A stretch of 64,000 nt of DNA from Bostrychus sinensis (GCA_020698575.1 CM036246.1:186001-250000), one strand, 5' to 3'; shown: positions 33,668 to 46,780, numbered from the stretch's first letter. Translations and numbers: made by a program. Notes: generated from the letters alone by a model not told the origin.

Positions 33668-33790
33668 CAGTGGCAAGAAAAAGTATGTACCCCCTTGAGC
33701 ATTTCTCCTTTATTGTTGCCTTGCAACCTGGAATTTAAATGGATTATTGAGAGGTTCATGTCAGTCACTTTACATCACATGACAACTATG
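33668..33790. mobile_element. lone Tc1-type terminal repeat
   Basis: After a TA dinucleotide the sequence CAGTGGCAAGAAAAAGTATG begins a fish Tc1-type inverted repeat of about 120 bp. No matching right end or transposase is present; it runs into a (TA)n tract. Confidence 0.55.
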
Positions 33791-33794
33791 AAAA

Positions 33795-33802
<8 letters not shown>

Positions 33803-33852
<50 letters not shown>

Positions 33853-33858
33853 GTATAT
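33803..33858. repeat. (TA)n microsatellite
   Basis: About 26 TA units with late GTATATG interruptions. It abuts the 3' end of the LINE on its right. Confidence 0.95.
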
Positions 33859-33869
33859 GAGAAAAAAAA

Positions 33870-36640
33870 AATTGTCCTCTCGCCCTCCGTGGGCGGTTTT
33901 CATCCATCCAAGCTCGGGTCCTCTACCAGAGGCCTGGGAGCTTGAGGGTTCTGCGCAGTATCTTTGCTGTTCCTAGGACTGCGCTCTTCTGGACTGAGAT
34001 GTCTGATGTTTTTCCTGGGATCTGCTGTAACCACTCTTCCAGTTTGGGGGTTACTGCCCCGAGTGCTCCGATCACCACGGGCACCACTGTTGCCTTCACT
34101 TTCCAGGCCTTCTCAAGTTCTTCTTTGAGGCCTTGGTACTTCTCCAGTTTCTCGTGTTCCTTTTTCCTGATGTTACAATCGCTTGGTATTGCGATGTCAA
34201 CCACAACGGCTTTCCTCTGCTGTTTGTCCATCACCACAATGTCCGGTTGGTTTGCCACTACCATTTTGTCTGTCTGGATCTGGAAGTCCCACAGGATCTT
34301 AGCTCGGTCATTCTCTATCACCTTTGGAGGTGTTTCCCATCTTGACCTCGGGACTTCCAGACTGTACTCTGCACAGATGTTCCTGTACACTATACCAGCC
34401 ACTTGGTTATGACGCTCCATGTATGCTTTCCCTGCCAGCATCTTACAGCCTGCAGTTATGTGTTGGATTGTCTCAGGGGCCTCATTGCACAGTCTGCACC
34501 TGGGGTCTTGTCTTGTATGGTAGATCTGGGCCTCTATTGCTCTGGTGCTCAAGGCCTGCTCCTGTGCAGCCATGATCAGTGCCTCTGTGCTGTCCTTCAG
34601 TCCAGCCCTTTCTAGCCATTGGTAGGATTTCTCGATGTCAGCCACTTCAGTTATCTGTCGATGGTACATCCCATGTAGGGGCTTTTCCTCCCATGATGGT
34701 TCCTCCAGCACCTCGTCCTCTGTTTTCCACTGCCTGAGACATTCACTGAGAACTTCATCCGTTGAGGCCATCTTCCTGATGTAGTCAAGGATCTTGGATG
34801 TTTCATCCTGGACAGTGGTTTTGACACTCACTAGTCCTCTGCCTCCTTCCTTGCGCTTAGTGTACAGTCTCAGGGTGCTGGATTTGGGGTGGAACCCTCC
34901 ATGCATGGTTAGGAGCTTTCGTGTTTTCACATCTGTGGTCTGAATCTCTTCCTTTGGCCAGCTTATTATTCCCGCAGGGTATCTGATGACCGGCAGGGCA
35001 TAGCTGTTGATTGCCCTGACTTTGTTCTTGCCATTGAGCTGACTCCTTAGGACTTGCCTTACTCGTTGGAGGTATTTGGCTGTGGCTGCTTTTCTTGTGG
35101 CCTGGTCCAGGTTGCCATTTGCTTGTTGAATTCCGAGGTACTTGTAGCTGTCCTCAATGTCTGCTATTCTGCCGTCTGGGAGTGGGACCCCTACTGTATG
35201 GACTACCTTCCCTCTCTTTGTCACCATCCGCCCACACTTCTCAAGTCTAAATGACATTCAGTCTGAATGTCATTGCTGTATATCCTGGTTGTGTGGATCA
35301 GTGAGTCAATGTCTCTCTCGCTCTTGGTGTACAGCTTGATATCATCCATGTAGAGGAGGTGACTGATGGTGGCCCTGTTCCTGAGTCGGTACCCATAGCC
35401 AGTCTTGGTGATTATCTGGCTCTTAGAGTCCTGTTGATGTTATACATCTCCAAGCATTCTATGATCCATGTGTGTGGCATTGAGTCATAGGCTTTCTTGT
35501 AATCAATCCAGGCGGTGCACAGATTAGTGTGTCTGGCTTTGCAATCCTGAGCGACTGTTCTATCTACCAGCAGCTGGTGTTTAGCTCCTCTGGTATTTTT
35601 ACCAATGCCCTTCTGTGCTGTGCTCATGTATTGATCCATGTGCCCACTTATTTTAGTCGCTATGATGCCTGACATGAGCTTCCATGTGGTGGGGATTGGC
35701 CGATAGTTGGATGGGGCCGTTCCCTTCAGGGGATCCTTCTGGATCAGGATTGTCCGGCCTTCAGTTAGTCATTCAGGGTGGGTCCCGTCCTTTAGCAGCT
35801 GGTTCATTTGTGCTGCCAGGCGCTCATGGAGTGAAGTTAGCTTTTTCAGCCAGTAGGTGTGGATCATGTCAGGCCCTGGTGCTGTCCAGTTTTTCATACC
35901 TGAGACTCTTTCTTGGATGTCTGCCACTGTGATGGTTACTGGTTCTTGTTCAGGGAGGTTGCTGTGGTCTGCTCTTAGATCCTCCAGCCACTGTGCACTG
36001 TTGTTGTGTGACGCCTCCTTCTCCCATATGCCTTTCCAGTATTGTTCAGTCTCCAGCCTTGGTGGGTCTGCTCTGTTGTTATTACCTTGCCACTGAGAGT
36101 ACACTTTATCTATCTGTATCTCTCAGGTCAGTTGCTGCCTCGCTCAGCGTGATGGTGCTTATTGGGGCTTCGTACCCAAACTCTGGATGGGGAGTTGGTG
36201 TTAACTCCCCTCTGACCTTGCGTCCTGGCTCCCCCTTGCCGTAGCATATGTGTTGTATCTCGTCAATCTCAAGTTGTGAAAGCAGGTGCCGTTTGTGGAT
36301 GTTGGAACACTGAGCTACTAGTTGTTTAGCAGTGAGTGTTGATTGTGGGTTTCGAAGTTGCCATATTTCCCACATCCTCTTCATGTAACCCCTCTGACTA
36401 GGGTTACTGGAGTAGTAGCATTCCAACAGAGCCTTGTTCTCGCATCTCGTCCATTTCCGTCTTGTTCCAGTAGCCCACTTCTCATCAGGCTGCTCTGGTT
36501 CCCCAACACCCGACGCAGACCTTGTTTAATGAACTTAATGAACTTTCCTAGGAAGTCGATTATTCCCATAGCTCTCATGGATTTTTTGACAGTAGAGACT
36601 GCACTATGGCTGGCACTTTCTACTTATGTTCCACTCCTTC
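33870..36640 (-). pseudogene. non-LTR retrotransposon with restriction-like endonuclease (R2/R4/NeSL-type group)
   Basis: Minus strand, right to left: an upstream domain (36106-36426), RT finger motifs TAPGPDMIHTYWLKKL (about 35850), IDYKKAYDSMPHTWI (motif A, about 35500), the catalytic LYMDDIKLY (about 35340-35370), then a 444-codon open segment 33923-35257 with KYLGIQQANG, the CRLC...H...C knuckle, and QPDIVVMDKQQRKAVVVDIA, a PD-D-type restriction-like endonuclease. It ends RRTLKLPGLW. Frameshifts near 35257, 35410 and 35770 and a lost palm segment make it inactive. Such elements nick a target and prime reverse transcription there. The exact clade is not assigned. Confidence 0.82.
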
Positions 36641-36916
36641 ATCTGTGAGCTTGTCTTCTGGTTTGGTTCTGGTTTGAGTGTTAGACCCAGGATTTGTGGT
36701 TAAGCTTGCTTGGTCATGCCTAAACCCTGGATTTTCAGTTTTAACAGTGTTCACTTCTCAGCCTGCAGATCACTATAGTGGCATAGGCAGCAAAGATAAC
36801 CTGCTCTTGACCAGGATATGTTCCTGCATTTAGGCTAAGATTTGCTCCTTCAGCTATTTTATTGACAAGCTCTAAACTCTGAGTTTGGGGAGTGATTGTA
36901 CTCATTCATTTAAATA

Positions 36917-38471
36917 CACTGCTCAAAAAATAAAGGGAACACTTAAACAACACAATGTAACTCCAAGTCAATCACACTTCTGTGAAATCAAACTGTCCAC
37001 TTAGGAAGCAACAATGATTGACAATCAATTTCACATGCTGTTGGGCAAATGGAATAGACAACAGGGGGATATTATAGGCTATTAGCAAGACTCCTCCAAT
37101 AAAGAAGTGGTTCTGCAGGTGGTGACCACAGACCACTTCTCAGTTCCTATGCTTTCTGGCTGATGTTTTGGTCACTTTTGAATGCTGGCAGTGCTTTCAC
37201 TCTAGTGGCAGAGTCTACAACCCACACAAGTGGCTCATCTGGAGCTCATCTAGGATGGCACATCAATGCAAGCTGTGGCAAGAAGGTTTGCTGCGTGTGT
37301 CAGCATAGTGTCCAGAGCATGGAGGCGCTACCAGGAGACAGGCCAATACATCAGGAGATGTGGAGGAGGCCGTAGGAGGGCAATAACCCAGCAGCAGGAC
37401 TGCTACCTCCTCCTTTGTGCAAGGAGGAACAGGAGGGGCACTGCCAGAGCCCTGCAAAATGACCTCCAGCATGCCACAAATGTGCATGTGTCTGCTCAAA
37501 CGGTCAGAAACAGACTCCATGAGGGTGGTAAGAGGGCCCGATGTCCACAGGTTGGGGTTGTGCTTACAGCCCAACAGCAGGACGTTTGGCAATTGCCAGA
37601 GAACACCAAGATTGGCAAATTCGCCACTGGCACAATGTGCTCTTCACAGATGAAAGCAGGTTCACACTGACCACATATGACAGACCTGACAGAGTCTGGA
37701 GATGCTGTGGAGAAAATTCTGCTGCCTGCAACATCCTCCAGCATGACCGGTTTGGCAATGGGTCAGTAATGGTGTGGGGTGGCATTTCTTTGGGGGGGCC
37801 ACACAGCCCTCCATGTGCTCACCAGAGGTAGCCTGACTGCCATTAGGTACCGAGATGAGATCCTCAGACCCCTTGTGAGACCATATGCTGGTGTGGTTGG
37901 CCCTGGATTCCTCCTAATGCAAGACAATGCTGACCTCATGTGGCTGGAGTGTGTCAGCAGTTCCTGCAAGACGAAGGCATTGATGCAATGGACTGGCTGT
38001 TCCCCAGACCTGAATCCAATTGAGCACATCTGGGACATCATGTCTCACTCCATCCACCAACACCACGTTGCACCACAGACTGTAGATGCTGTTAGATGCT
38101 TTAGTCCAGGTCTGGGAGGAGATCCCTCAGCAGACCATCCGCCACCTTATCAGGAGCATGCCAAGCATTGTAGGGAGGTCATACAGGCACGAGGAGGCCA
38201 CACATACTACTGAGCTTCATTTTGACTTGTTTTAAGGACCTTACATCAAAGTTGGATCAGCCTGTAGTGTGTTTTTCCACTTTAATTTTGAGTGTGACTC
38301 CAAATCCAGACCTCCATGGGTTAATAAATTTGATTTCCATTGATAATTTTTGTGTGATTTTGTTGTCAGCACATTCAACTATGTAAAGAACAAAGTATTT
38401 AATAAGAATATTTCATTCATTCAAATCTAGGATGTGTTATTTTAGTGTTCTCTTTATTTTTTTGAGCAGTG
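36917..38471 (+). mobile_element. Tc1-like transposon, transposase frameshifted
   Basis: The left end CACTGCTCAAAAAATAAAGG follows a TA; the right end is the reverse complement CCT..ATTTTTTTGAGCAGTG (to 38471), followed by AA, so one TA copy is mutated. The transposase (about 37163-38213) is spread over two frames: a helix-turn-helix region (VARRFAACVSIVSRAWRRYQ), FTDESRFTL (first Asp), and CSPDLNPIEHIWDI (Glu). The second Asp region reads MQDNADLMW. At least two frameshifts, plus extra indels, inactivate it. The family is widespread in fish; from memory a similar element was reported shared with lampreys. Confidence 0.85.
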
Positions 38472-39617
38472 AATGTATTATATGTTGTGCTTGACCACTT
38501 TAACAGGTGAGCATATAGACAGAGCTTCAAACTGACCGTGTTGAAAACTGGAACAGATACACATCTCCTTTTAAGCAGAATACATTTCTGATTATTAGGC
38601 TTAGTTGGAAAGAGTCTAGCTACAAAGTCACACATGTCCCTATCCATATTATCTTCTAATTAATCTATCTGTCGGGTTGTCATTTTGCCTCATGAAGCCT
38701 ATTAAAAACTTGGTAGGTGTTCCTTATTGTAGACTACTGCAGCCTACTGTAGTGTTTTGATTGTCACTTACTGTATTATTGAATAATGAGCCAAATCTTT
38801 CAAATATATTGTTTTAGGAGTATGATCATACCATGCACCTTTATTAGCATTTTCAGTATGTGAGAGATGTCAGGACAAGCTCTACATGTATTGGTCTGGG
38901 ATGTCTCCTGTAGAAAACACTTTTAGAGAGGTGGAGGTCATTTGAAGGGGCCAGCTAGTTACCGTCTACCATGATTTGTTTGAGAATGAAACCAATGACT
39001 CGTGACATAGCCTCACCAATGTAAATGATCCAAATGTAATCTAAATGTTGTCTCTTTACTGAGTGTAAATAAATACCAGCTTGTGTTATGCTTTTTCAGT
39101 GTCACCGTGTTGTTAAACAAGCATCGTTTAAAGTGCTTAGCCTATAAGAATCTAGACCCTTTTTTCCTTCAAGAAAAACTATGAGGGACAAAAGACAGAG
39201 TAAATAGACCCCAAATAATACATTTTTGACATTTTCTTTCTTCAAAATACTACTGTTGGAGATCTGTATTGTTGTCACATTGGATGTTAGCCATCAAAAA
39301 ATGATTATGGGCATTTGCTATTTGACGTTTTCCCTCTCAATCAAAAAATAAATAAATAAAAAAAATTTTTTTTAATTTTACGTGCAGTATGTGTCACACC
39401 GAGTATTAGTAATAGATTTACGGCCCTTTTATTTTTGGTAACAAGGATTTGTTTTTGTATTTGCAGTTCCACAGAATCATAACTTTATGTCTTGGGTTTA
39501 ACAACAAAATCTTTTCCTCAGATTAGTTTTTCATGATGAAAATGTGCTAAATAAATAAAAATAAATAACACCTACTCATATTAAAGAGCTTCTTACTGCA
39601 GCTGTAAAGGAAAAATG
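38472..39617. other. intron, nothing recognised
   Basis: AT-rich, with an A/T homopolymer patch near 39350-39380. No exon, RNA gene or repeat end. Confidence 0.5.
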
Positions 39618-40251
39618 TAGGGGGAAGTGGGAGAAGTTGAGCCACTTTTTGCATAGGTGGCCTTTGTGTCACAGAAAAATAAAATAGAGATAGAATTAAA
39701 GCATCTACACACATTTAATGTGTTCTAATAGTTTCAAAGAGTAAAAACATTCAGTGACAGTTTGTCAGAAATTGGCTTTTTAAAAAAGTGGTTTTGTTGC
39801 TCAACTTTCTTACCGGGTCACAGATATAGGTGAACCACCAAGGTTAAACATGGCTATGCTAATATGGTAGCATTAGCCAGACCCCAACATTTTTGAGAAT
39901 GATTTTAACAACTTTAGATGCCCCCAATGTCTAGATGATTTAGACAAAGGAGCCTGTGGTATTTAAACCCTGGGAGGAGTTTGTTTAAATAGGATGTGGA
40001 CAATGGAACAACATAATGTCTTTGATTCAAAATGCCTGCCTTCTTTTTGTAGATAGGGCATGTTCTCCATAGACTTTTTTGCTTAGGGCCCCATGCTGGA
40101 TGTGTGTACAAAATTTAATTTGGCAATGACAAATTTTGGGGGGGCGGGGCTATGCTAATATGCTAATAGATAAGGCATTGTCTCCATTTACTTTTTTTGT
40201 TCAGCATCACATAAAGGGTGTGTCATTAGTTTCATTAGTTTAGGACAAACC

Positions 40252-43200
40252 AACATACACTGGCACACCCAGCGATTCTCAGGTTTACATGGAAGGAGAA
40301 GCGTCTTAGCTTCACCGATGCGAAGGAAGCTGAGAACTTTGTTCGAGAGAATATTCAGAACGTGGAGGAGGGAGAAGGACCCATGGGCTAATTCATGCAG
40401 ACGGGAGAGTGGAAGATTCACGACACACGTGACGGGGGGGAGAACACTGGGTTGTCGCCATGACCGAAGGACAGGTGGAGCACAGGTGACTGTCTTTGGA
40501 ACCCGTACGGACCAGAAATAACTTCAACTTTTGTCGGGGGGCTATTACACTGCCATGTTCCTTTTTTAGTGCAGTGTTTTACTTTTTGTTTTCAGTTAAG
40601 TTCTGGGAAATGTTCACACAGTGAGGTATTTATTTGCGTTGTGTTTATATTTGCACTAAGATGTTGTTGCATATTTAATTGTCACAGACAGAAAGAACTC
40701 GGGATACAGAGGCCAACTTTTATACTCTATAAGAATGGGTAATACAGATGTCAACATTGTGTCATGGAACATAAATGGCTGTGGCACGCCGATTAAAAGG
40801 AAAAAAGTTCTCAATTACCTTAAGTCCCAAAACACTGATGTGGCATTTATTCAAGAAACACATTTTGAAAATGAAAACGAAGCTTTAAAGATGAGAAGAG
40901 ACTGGGTTGGAAAAGTGTTTCACAACTCAGTATCTAGTAAAAGCCGTGGTGTTATGATACTTATCAATAAGAAACTTAACTTTGTCTTGTTACAACAGTT
41001 TAGGGATGACGATGGACGATTGTTATGTCTTCAGGCACTTATTAATGGTGTTAGAGTTGTTCTGTGCAATATATATGCCCCAAATAGAGATGAACCAGAT
41101 TTTATCCACGGGGTCAACAAAATGCTGGGTAATATAGAGGGACAGGTTTTATTGGGTGGGGATTTTAATCATGTGCCAGATGATTACATAGATAGAAGTG
41201 CTACTAATGTAAACTCCACCACTAGAACGGCATCAGCATTGAGTACTCTTAAAGAGGATATTGGCCTGGTAGATATTTGGAGACCTGTACATCCCTTGGA
41301 AAGGGAATATACATTTTACTCCCACTCCCATAAAAACTACTCCCAAATTGATTATTTTTTTATTTCAAATTCGAGTGTTGATTTAGTTGTGAATTGTAAA
41401 ATAGGTGTTATTGCTTTGACAGACCATGCACCAGTGGAATTACACATAAATCTACAGGTTGAAAAAAACAATCGGGGTAGATGGAGATTAAATTCAAGTA
41501 TATTGCAGGATGAACAATTTGTGGCAGCATTAAAAGAGGACATTAAATATTTCGTAGATATAAATGTTGGGTCAACTGGCAGACTGGCTACTGTATGGGA
41601 TGCTCTGAAGGCATTTATTAGGGGGAAATGTTTGGGATATAGCTCTCGGAAAGTTAAAGAAGGTAGAGAGAGGATACAGACCTTAGAAAAACAAATAAAG
41701 GAGTTGGAAAAACAGCTAGCAGGAAGCTTTGATGAAAGTAAATTTAGAGAAATTTGTCGGCTAAAGTTTAACCTTCATGAAATTTATAACAAGAAGGCAG
41801 AGTATGCACTTTTTCGGCTTAAAACAAATTTCTATGAGAATGGGGAAAAAATGGGAAGGCTACTAGCTAGACAACTTAAACGGCTGGACAGTCAAAATGT
41901 TATTACATCAATAAAGAAGGATGATAAATTGATGACGTCGTCATCCGATATCAACATGGTCTTTAAATTATTTTATCAAGAATTGTATACATCGGAGACC
42001 ACAGTTAGTACAGAACAGTTAGATGTTTTTTTTTTAACAAAATGACAATGCCAAAAATTTCACAAGAAGGAAAGGACACATTGGACTCTACTTTAACAGA
42101 AGCTGAGGTTAGGAAGGCAATTAATAAGATGAAAACAGGAAGGTCGCCTGGGATAGATGGCTTTCCAGCTGAATATTATCGAATATTTGTAGACGTACTT
42201 AGCCCATTCCTAACTGAAGTATTTCAAGAAGCTTATAAATTTGGAATGCTCCCTGAAAGTTTTAATCAGGGAGTTATAATATCACTGATACCAAAGGGTG
42301 ACAAAGATCTAACTGACCCAGCTAATTATAGACCTGTAAGTTTAATAAATGTGGATTGTAAAATATTATCAAAAATATTAGCAATGAGGTTAGAGACTGT
42401 GTTGCCACAGATTATTCATAAAGATCAGGTAGGGTTTGTCAAGAATAGGTCGTCAGCTGATAATATGAGGAGATTATTACATCTCCTTTGGATGAACAGA
42501 CATAACCCGAACCCTGTGGTGGCAATATCTCTTGATGCCCAGAAAGTTTTCGACAGGGTCGAATGGAGATTTTTGTTTACTGCATTGTCAAAATTTGGCC
42601 TGGGTGATGATTTTTGTAGATGGATTAGGACATTGTATTCAGGACCGAAAGCTGCCGTTTTTACAAATGGAGTACTCGCTCCTTTCTTTGATATCTCCAG
42701 ATCAACCCGCCAGGGATGCAGTCTTAGCCCGCTTTTGTTCACAATTTTTTTGGAACCTTTGGCCATTCAAATAAGGGAAGATCCTAGAATCAGGGGCGTG
42801 TGCGGAGGGGGCAGGGACCATAAATTATTTTTATATGCAGATGATATTCTGGTATTAAGCCAAGACCCTGCCAATTCTATATTAACATTGCTAGAGGTTG
42901 TCGATGAATACTCAAAACTTTCTGGTTATAAAATTAACTGGCACAAGTCAGAGGCAATGCCAGTATCTCAAAGCTGCAGCCCTAATTTGTTATCTGGTTT
43001 TAATTTCAAGTGGTTAGATAAGGGTATGAAGTATCTAGGAATAGGACTGAACCCAAATATTGTTGACATTATGGCAGATAATATGGAAAAACTACTTAGC
43101 AATATTAAAACTAATTTGGATAAGTGGAGTTGAACTTGACATTATGGGGAAAGGTTAATACAATAAGGATGGCTATAGCTCCACTAATTAATTACTATAC

Positions 43201-44641
43201 TGGAATGATACCAGTGTGTATCCCACAACAAATGTTGTCAAGATATAATAATATGATTAAGTATTTTCTTTGGAATGGTGGTAAACCTAGAATTAATATT
43301 GATAGGCTTTGTCAACCGAAAAAGGATGGCGGATTAGCCCTACCCAACATAGAACACTACAGCATCTCTTTTGAAATGTCAAGGTTGGCCAAACATTGGA
43401 TAAGCACAAAACCGGATTTAGACTGGGTCTTAATAGAACAAGATATTGCCTCTCCATTCACACCGATAGATATATTAACACAAAAGACAAATAAACAACA
43501 GAATAGGCTACATAACCCTATCTTGGAGTTTTCAAAGATGGTGTGGTTAGGGGTCCATAAAAAGTGCAAACTTTCCCCATATCTTCAAAAGTATGCATCT
43601 TTATGGCACAACCCTAAAATTAAGATTGGTAAACAGTCTATTTTCTGGGCACAGTGGTTGCGAAAGGGTATTAGAACAATTGGGGATTTATTTCAAAAAG
43701 ACATTTTGATGTCATATGATAACATCAAGGACAAGTTTAACTTGGAAGGACATGGCGACTTTTGGAAGTATTTACAACTTAGAGACTGTTTAAAAGGAAA
43801 AGTGGGGCTGTCACAAGATCAAAATCCAATAGAAAGCTTTCTACTGTTACCCCCATTGCTCAGCAAGGCATCAAGATGGTATAATATTTGCCCATGGGCT
43901 AAAAATAACACAGGCAGAACCCTTAAAACAATATGGGAAAGAGATTTATGTTGTACAGTTGATGATGACATATGGGATAGGATTCTTTCTAATACTGGAA
44001 TTTACATTAGAGAAGCCAGAGGCAAATTTATTCAATATAAAATTCTTAATAGATATTACTACACTCCATCTAGACTTCATAAGATGGGTATTAGTAGAAA
44101 TGACCTGTGTTGGAAGTGTCATACAGATAGAGGAACCTTCATGCATGCTCTGTGGGAGTGTCCACTTGTCTCTCCAATTTGGAGCAAAATGTTGGAGTAT
44201 ATGCAGGGCTGGTTACCATGTGAACTACCCAAATCACCTAGACTATGTCTCTTAGGAGACAGAGAAGAGGTGCCACTATTAAACAAAACTACTTTTAGAG
44301 TGTTATTCACCGGACTGGTGACATGTGCCTGACCTATTTTAAAATGGTGGAAAGAGCCCCAAACCCCAACACTTAAAATGTGGAAAGAAAAAATGACTGA
44401 AAATACTGCCTGTGAAAAAATGCTGGGGAAATTGCATCGTAAAAATGAAGCTGTGACTGAAGAATGGGATAGTTTTTGTCTATACATGTCTACGATGCCT
44501 TAAATGTGAAATGATACATCTTCTTTGTGCAACTGTTTGTATTTAATCCTCACTGTTTCATGTTTTATGTTTTGTGTTATGTCTGTAGATTATAAAATTG
44601 TTAAAATTCAATAAAAACTTGAATTACAAAAAAAAAAAATT
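40252..44641 (+). mobile_element. L1-type LINE with 13-bp target site duplication
   Basis: TTTAGGACAAACC occurs at 40239-40251 and again at 44642-44654, directly after a poly-A tail, defining the insertion exactly. The element is 5'-truncated: it starts inside the C terminus of ORF1 (frame FTWKEKRLSFTDAKEAENF to GPMG stop, about 40279-40391). A 340-bp spacer leads to ORF2. The 3' UTR is short and ends AATAAAAACTTGAATTAC plus poly-A. Confidence 0.93.
40735..44505 (+). pseudogene. L1 ORF2: endonuclease, reverse transcriptase, C-terminal zinc knuckle
   Basis: Segment 1 (40735-42045) is an APE-type endonuclease: VSWNINGCG, QETHF, GGDFNHV and LTDHAPVEL carry the catalytic Asn, Glu, Asp-Asn and Asp-His. 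Segment 2 (42042-43133) is the reverse transcriptase: NYRPVSLINVDCKILSKILA, LDAQKVFDRVEW (motif A, usually EKAF), RQGCSLSPLLF and FLYADDILVL (motif C). Segment 3 (43124-44332) is the C-terminal domain with CWKCHTDRGTFMHALWECP. A frameshift in a T10 run near 42030, another near 43130 and a TGA at 44331 inactivate it; the frame then stays open to a stop at 44503. Damage is light, so the copy is fairly young. Confidence 0.93.
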
Positions 44642-45670
44642 TTTAGGACAAACCTAATATTTTTGTCCCATTTTTATTTTGCACGGGGCACTGGAGAGCC
44701 ATTTTGAAACACAGAGGCTTACTTTGCATTAATTATATCCAAGTCATAAAGGTGCACAAATGCTCAATCTGAATCTAAATCCAACAATCTTTGCAAATTA
44801 CAGTGGTCTATATGTTTTCCAAAATGGCCTCCTTGTTAAGAGTCTTCACAACCACACCCTAAGACTTTTGGAAAATCTTTACATTTTTGATCCCAGATAT
44901 TTCCAGGTGCGTGAGCCTCAGTTTGGAGTCTGTCAGCTCAAAACCCTAGAACAAGTTTGTTAAAAGTATTAGGGTTAGATTTTAGCCGTCACAACTTTCA
45001 ACCAAAATGGCCAACTTTCTGTTGGGTTTTGGGCAGGGCCATAATATACTTTCTGGCACACAAGTCCTTGACTCGTCCTCGCCCACGCATTTGTGCTCGG
45101 GCCTTAAAAATATATATGCGTTATTGTTGTAAATGTGCACACCCAATTCAAATTCTGCAGTTTCACTTCAAAAATACAAATGTAGTCTTTCATCTATTGA
45201 ATTTTAATATACATGCCTCTATGTTGCAGCTGCGACGCACAAATGAGCACTGGAGTTGCTTTTGAACCGAAGCTTTATTTTTAAAGCTAGAACATTTGTT
45301 AAACTCGCTTACAATGGCTCCTCACTTCTAGCGTGCCTCGGCTGCGGTGGTCAGACCCGAGTCACGTTCAAGGCACACACGAGAAAACAGTACGTGTTTG
45401 AGACGTTCACTTACAACTCGTAAACAGTAAAATTGCCCAATGAAACACAACACCTTGTACAAAATTGTGTGGGGTGTCTGTGAACAAATAATAATATAAC
45501 AACAATTTATGAACAATCTATATGACCTGAACCTTGTCATGTCTCTCACATCTAGCAAACTCAGAAACATCAAATAGCCTTTAGAAAAATATTAGATTTG
45601 CATAAAATGCAAATGCAATACAGTTTGGGTCTACTTAGCCAGTGGCTCAACTTTCTCCACTCTCCCTCTA

Positions 45671-46390
45671 CAGTAAACTTGGCCAAACAGATATCTTCGA
45701 AGAGTGTAGGAACAAAATGAATGCATGCTCAGCACCATGTTTGAAGCAGTTTATCACATGTGGCAGTTCAAACTATAGGCCAAATATAACTTTCATAAGG
45801 GACTCTTGTTTGTCTGTGTATATTAATTACTGATGGGCTTAATATTTTAATTAATGGGCCATACCATGTTTTTCAGGTCTACATTTGTTTGAATGTGCAT
45901 TATATTTAACAGTAATAAAATATATTAATTGAATGTCATTGAATCAGCTAGATTATTTGAGCAGTTCATCATAACAATCATAGCAGCTCAGCCATGAGAA
46001 TTTTAAGGTTAACGGCCCAATGTAACATATATAAACAACATTTTTATCTGATTAGTTAAATTTGTTGAAGAAAAGAGATCACAACAGGTTAGATGTTATG
46101 TAGGCATTAGAATATGAATATGGTTAAATTTTAATTCTGGCAAAAAAAACAACAACAACAAAAAAAAAAAAAACATGATGCGTCAGGATGTTCATCAGGG
46201 GTCACTTGGGGACTCCATGAAATAAAAAGCATGGATAAAGTTGTATAAAGACCTTTCCAGGCCATTTGCCATGGCTCCTTATAAGTTAGTGTTGACAAAC
46301 CTAAAGTCCACTCATGAGCCCTAAGTTAGGCTATTTTACCTGCACAGGTAAAATAAATGAAAAGAATAAGGAGGACTTGTGGACTCTCAC
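45671..46390. other. intron next to Ig1 exon, nothing recognised
   Basis: AT-rich, with an A-rich patch near 46145-46180. No features supported. Confidence 0.5.
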
Positions 46391-46532
46391 CTTCAAGCAC
46401 ATTGAGCTTGGCGCTGGCGTTGACCTCGCCCACACTGTTGGTGGAAGTGCATTCATAGATGGCCTCATCGCGGTGAGACCGGAGAGGCTGGATCCGTAGA
46501 ACTGATCCTGAGCCATCATCAAACTCTATGAC
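46391..46532 (-). CDS. ptprf: ptprf exon: second half of Ig1
   Basis: Encodes residues 78-124. It opens VIEFDDGSGSVLRIQPLR and contains YECTSTNSVGE with the second Ig1 cysteine (residue 105), closing the disulfide with C52. The acceptor is GTGTAG|GTC and the donor GAAG|GTGAGA, phase 0 to phase 1. The final AKLNVLE is the linker strand into Ig2. The sequence is open only in this frame; an overlapping Met-initiated reading frame on the same strand is a shadow. A GTAA microsatellite lies 200 bp beyond the acceptor. Confidence 0.95.
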
Positions 46533-46731
46533 CTACACAAAAAACAGCAGCTTTTAACAAAAAACTCTCACCTGCACAAAAAACAGCAACATTTAACACA
46601 GAACTGTTAGGTACTTTTGCATTTGCTTACATCATAAACAAGACAGGGGTGCTTCTCTGATTGACTTCTGACCTACTTCTGACTTCCTGTCAGCTCCTTT
46701 CTGTTCCTCTTTTTGCTAGACACAAGTACAC

Positions 46732-46780
<49 letters not shown>
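46732..46780. repeat. (GTAA)n microsatellite
   Basis: About 12 uninterrupted AAGT/GTAA units 200 bp upstream of the Ig1 second-half exon in the transcript sense. Confidence 0.95.

Larger units (their letters stand above)
39618..45670. mobile_element. DNA transposon with TAGGGGGAAGTGG ends, split by an L1
   Basis: TAGGGGGAAGTGGGAGAAGTTGAGCCAC-type sequence at 39618-39645 is the inverse, with few changes and one indel, of GTGGCTCAACTTTC...CCTCTA at 45642-45670. Removing the 4.4-kb L1 insertion leaves about 1.66 kb without a transposase. I found no target duplication at the outer ends. Family unassigned. Confidence 0.6.

Noticed and set aside
33942..34412. 156-codon plus-strand frame
   Set aside because: Antisense shadow of the LINE endonuclease domain on the minus strand.
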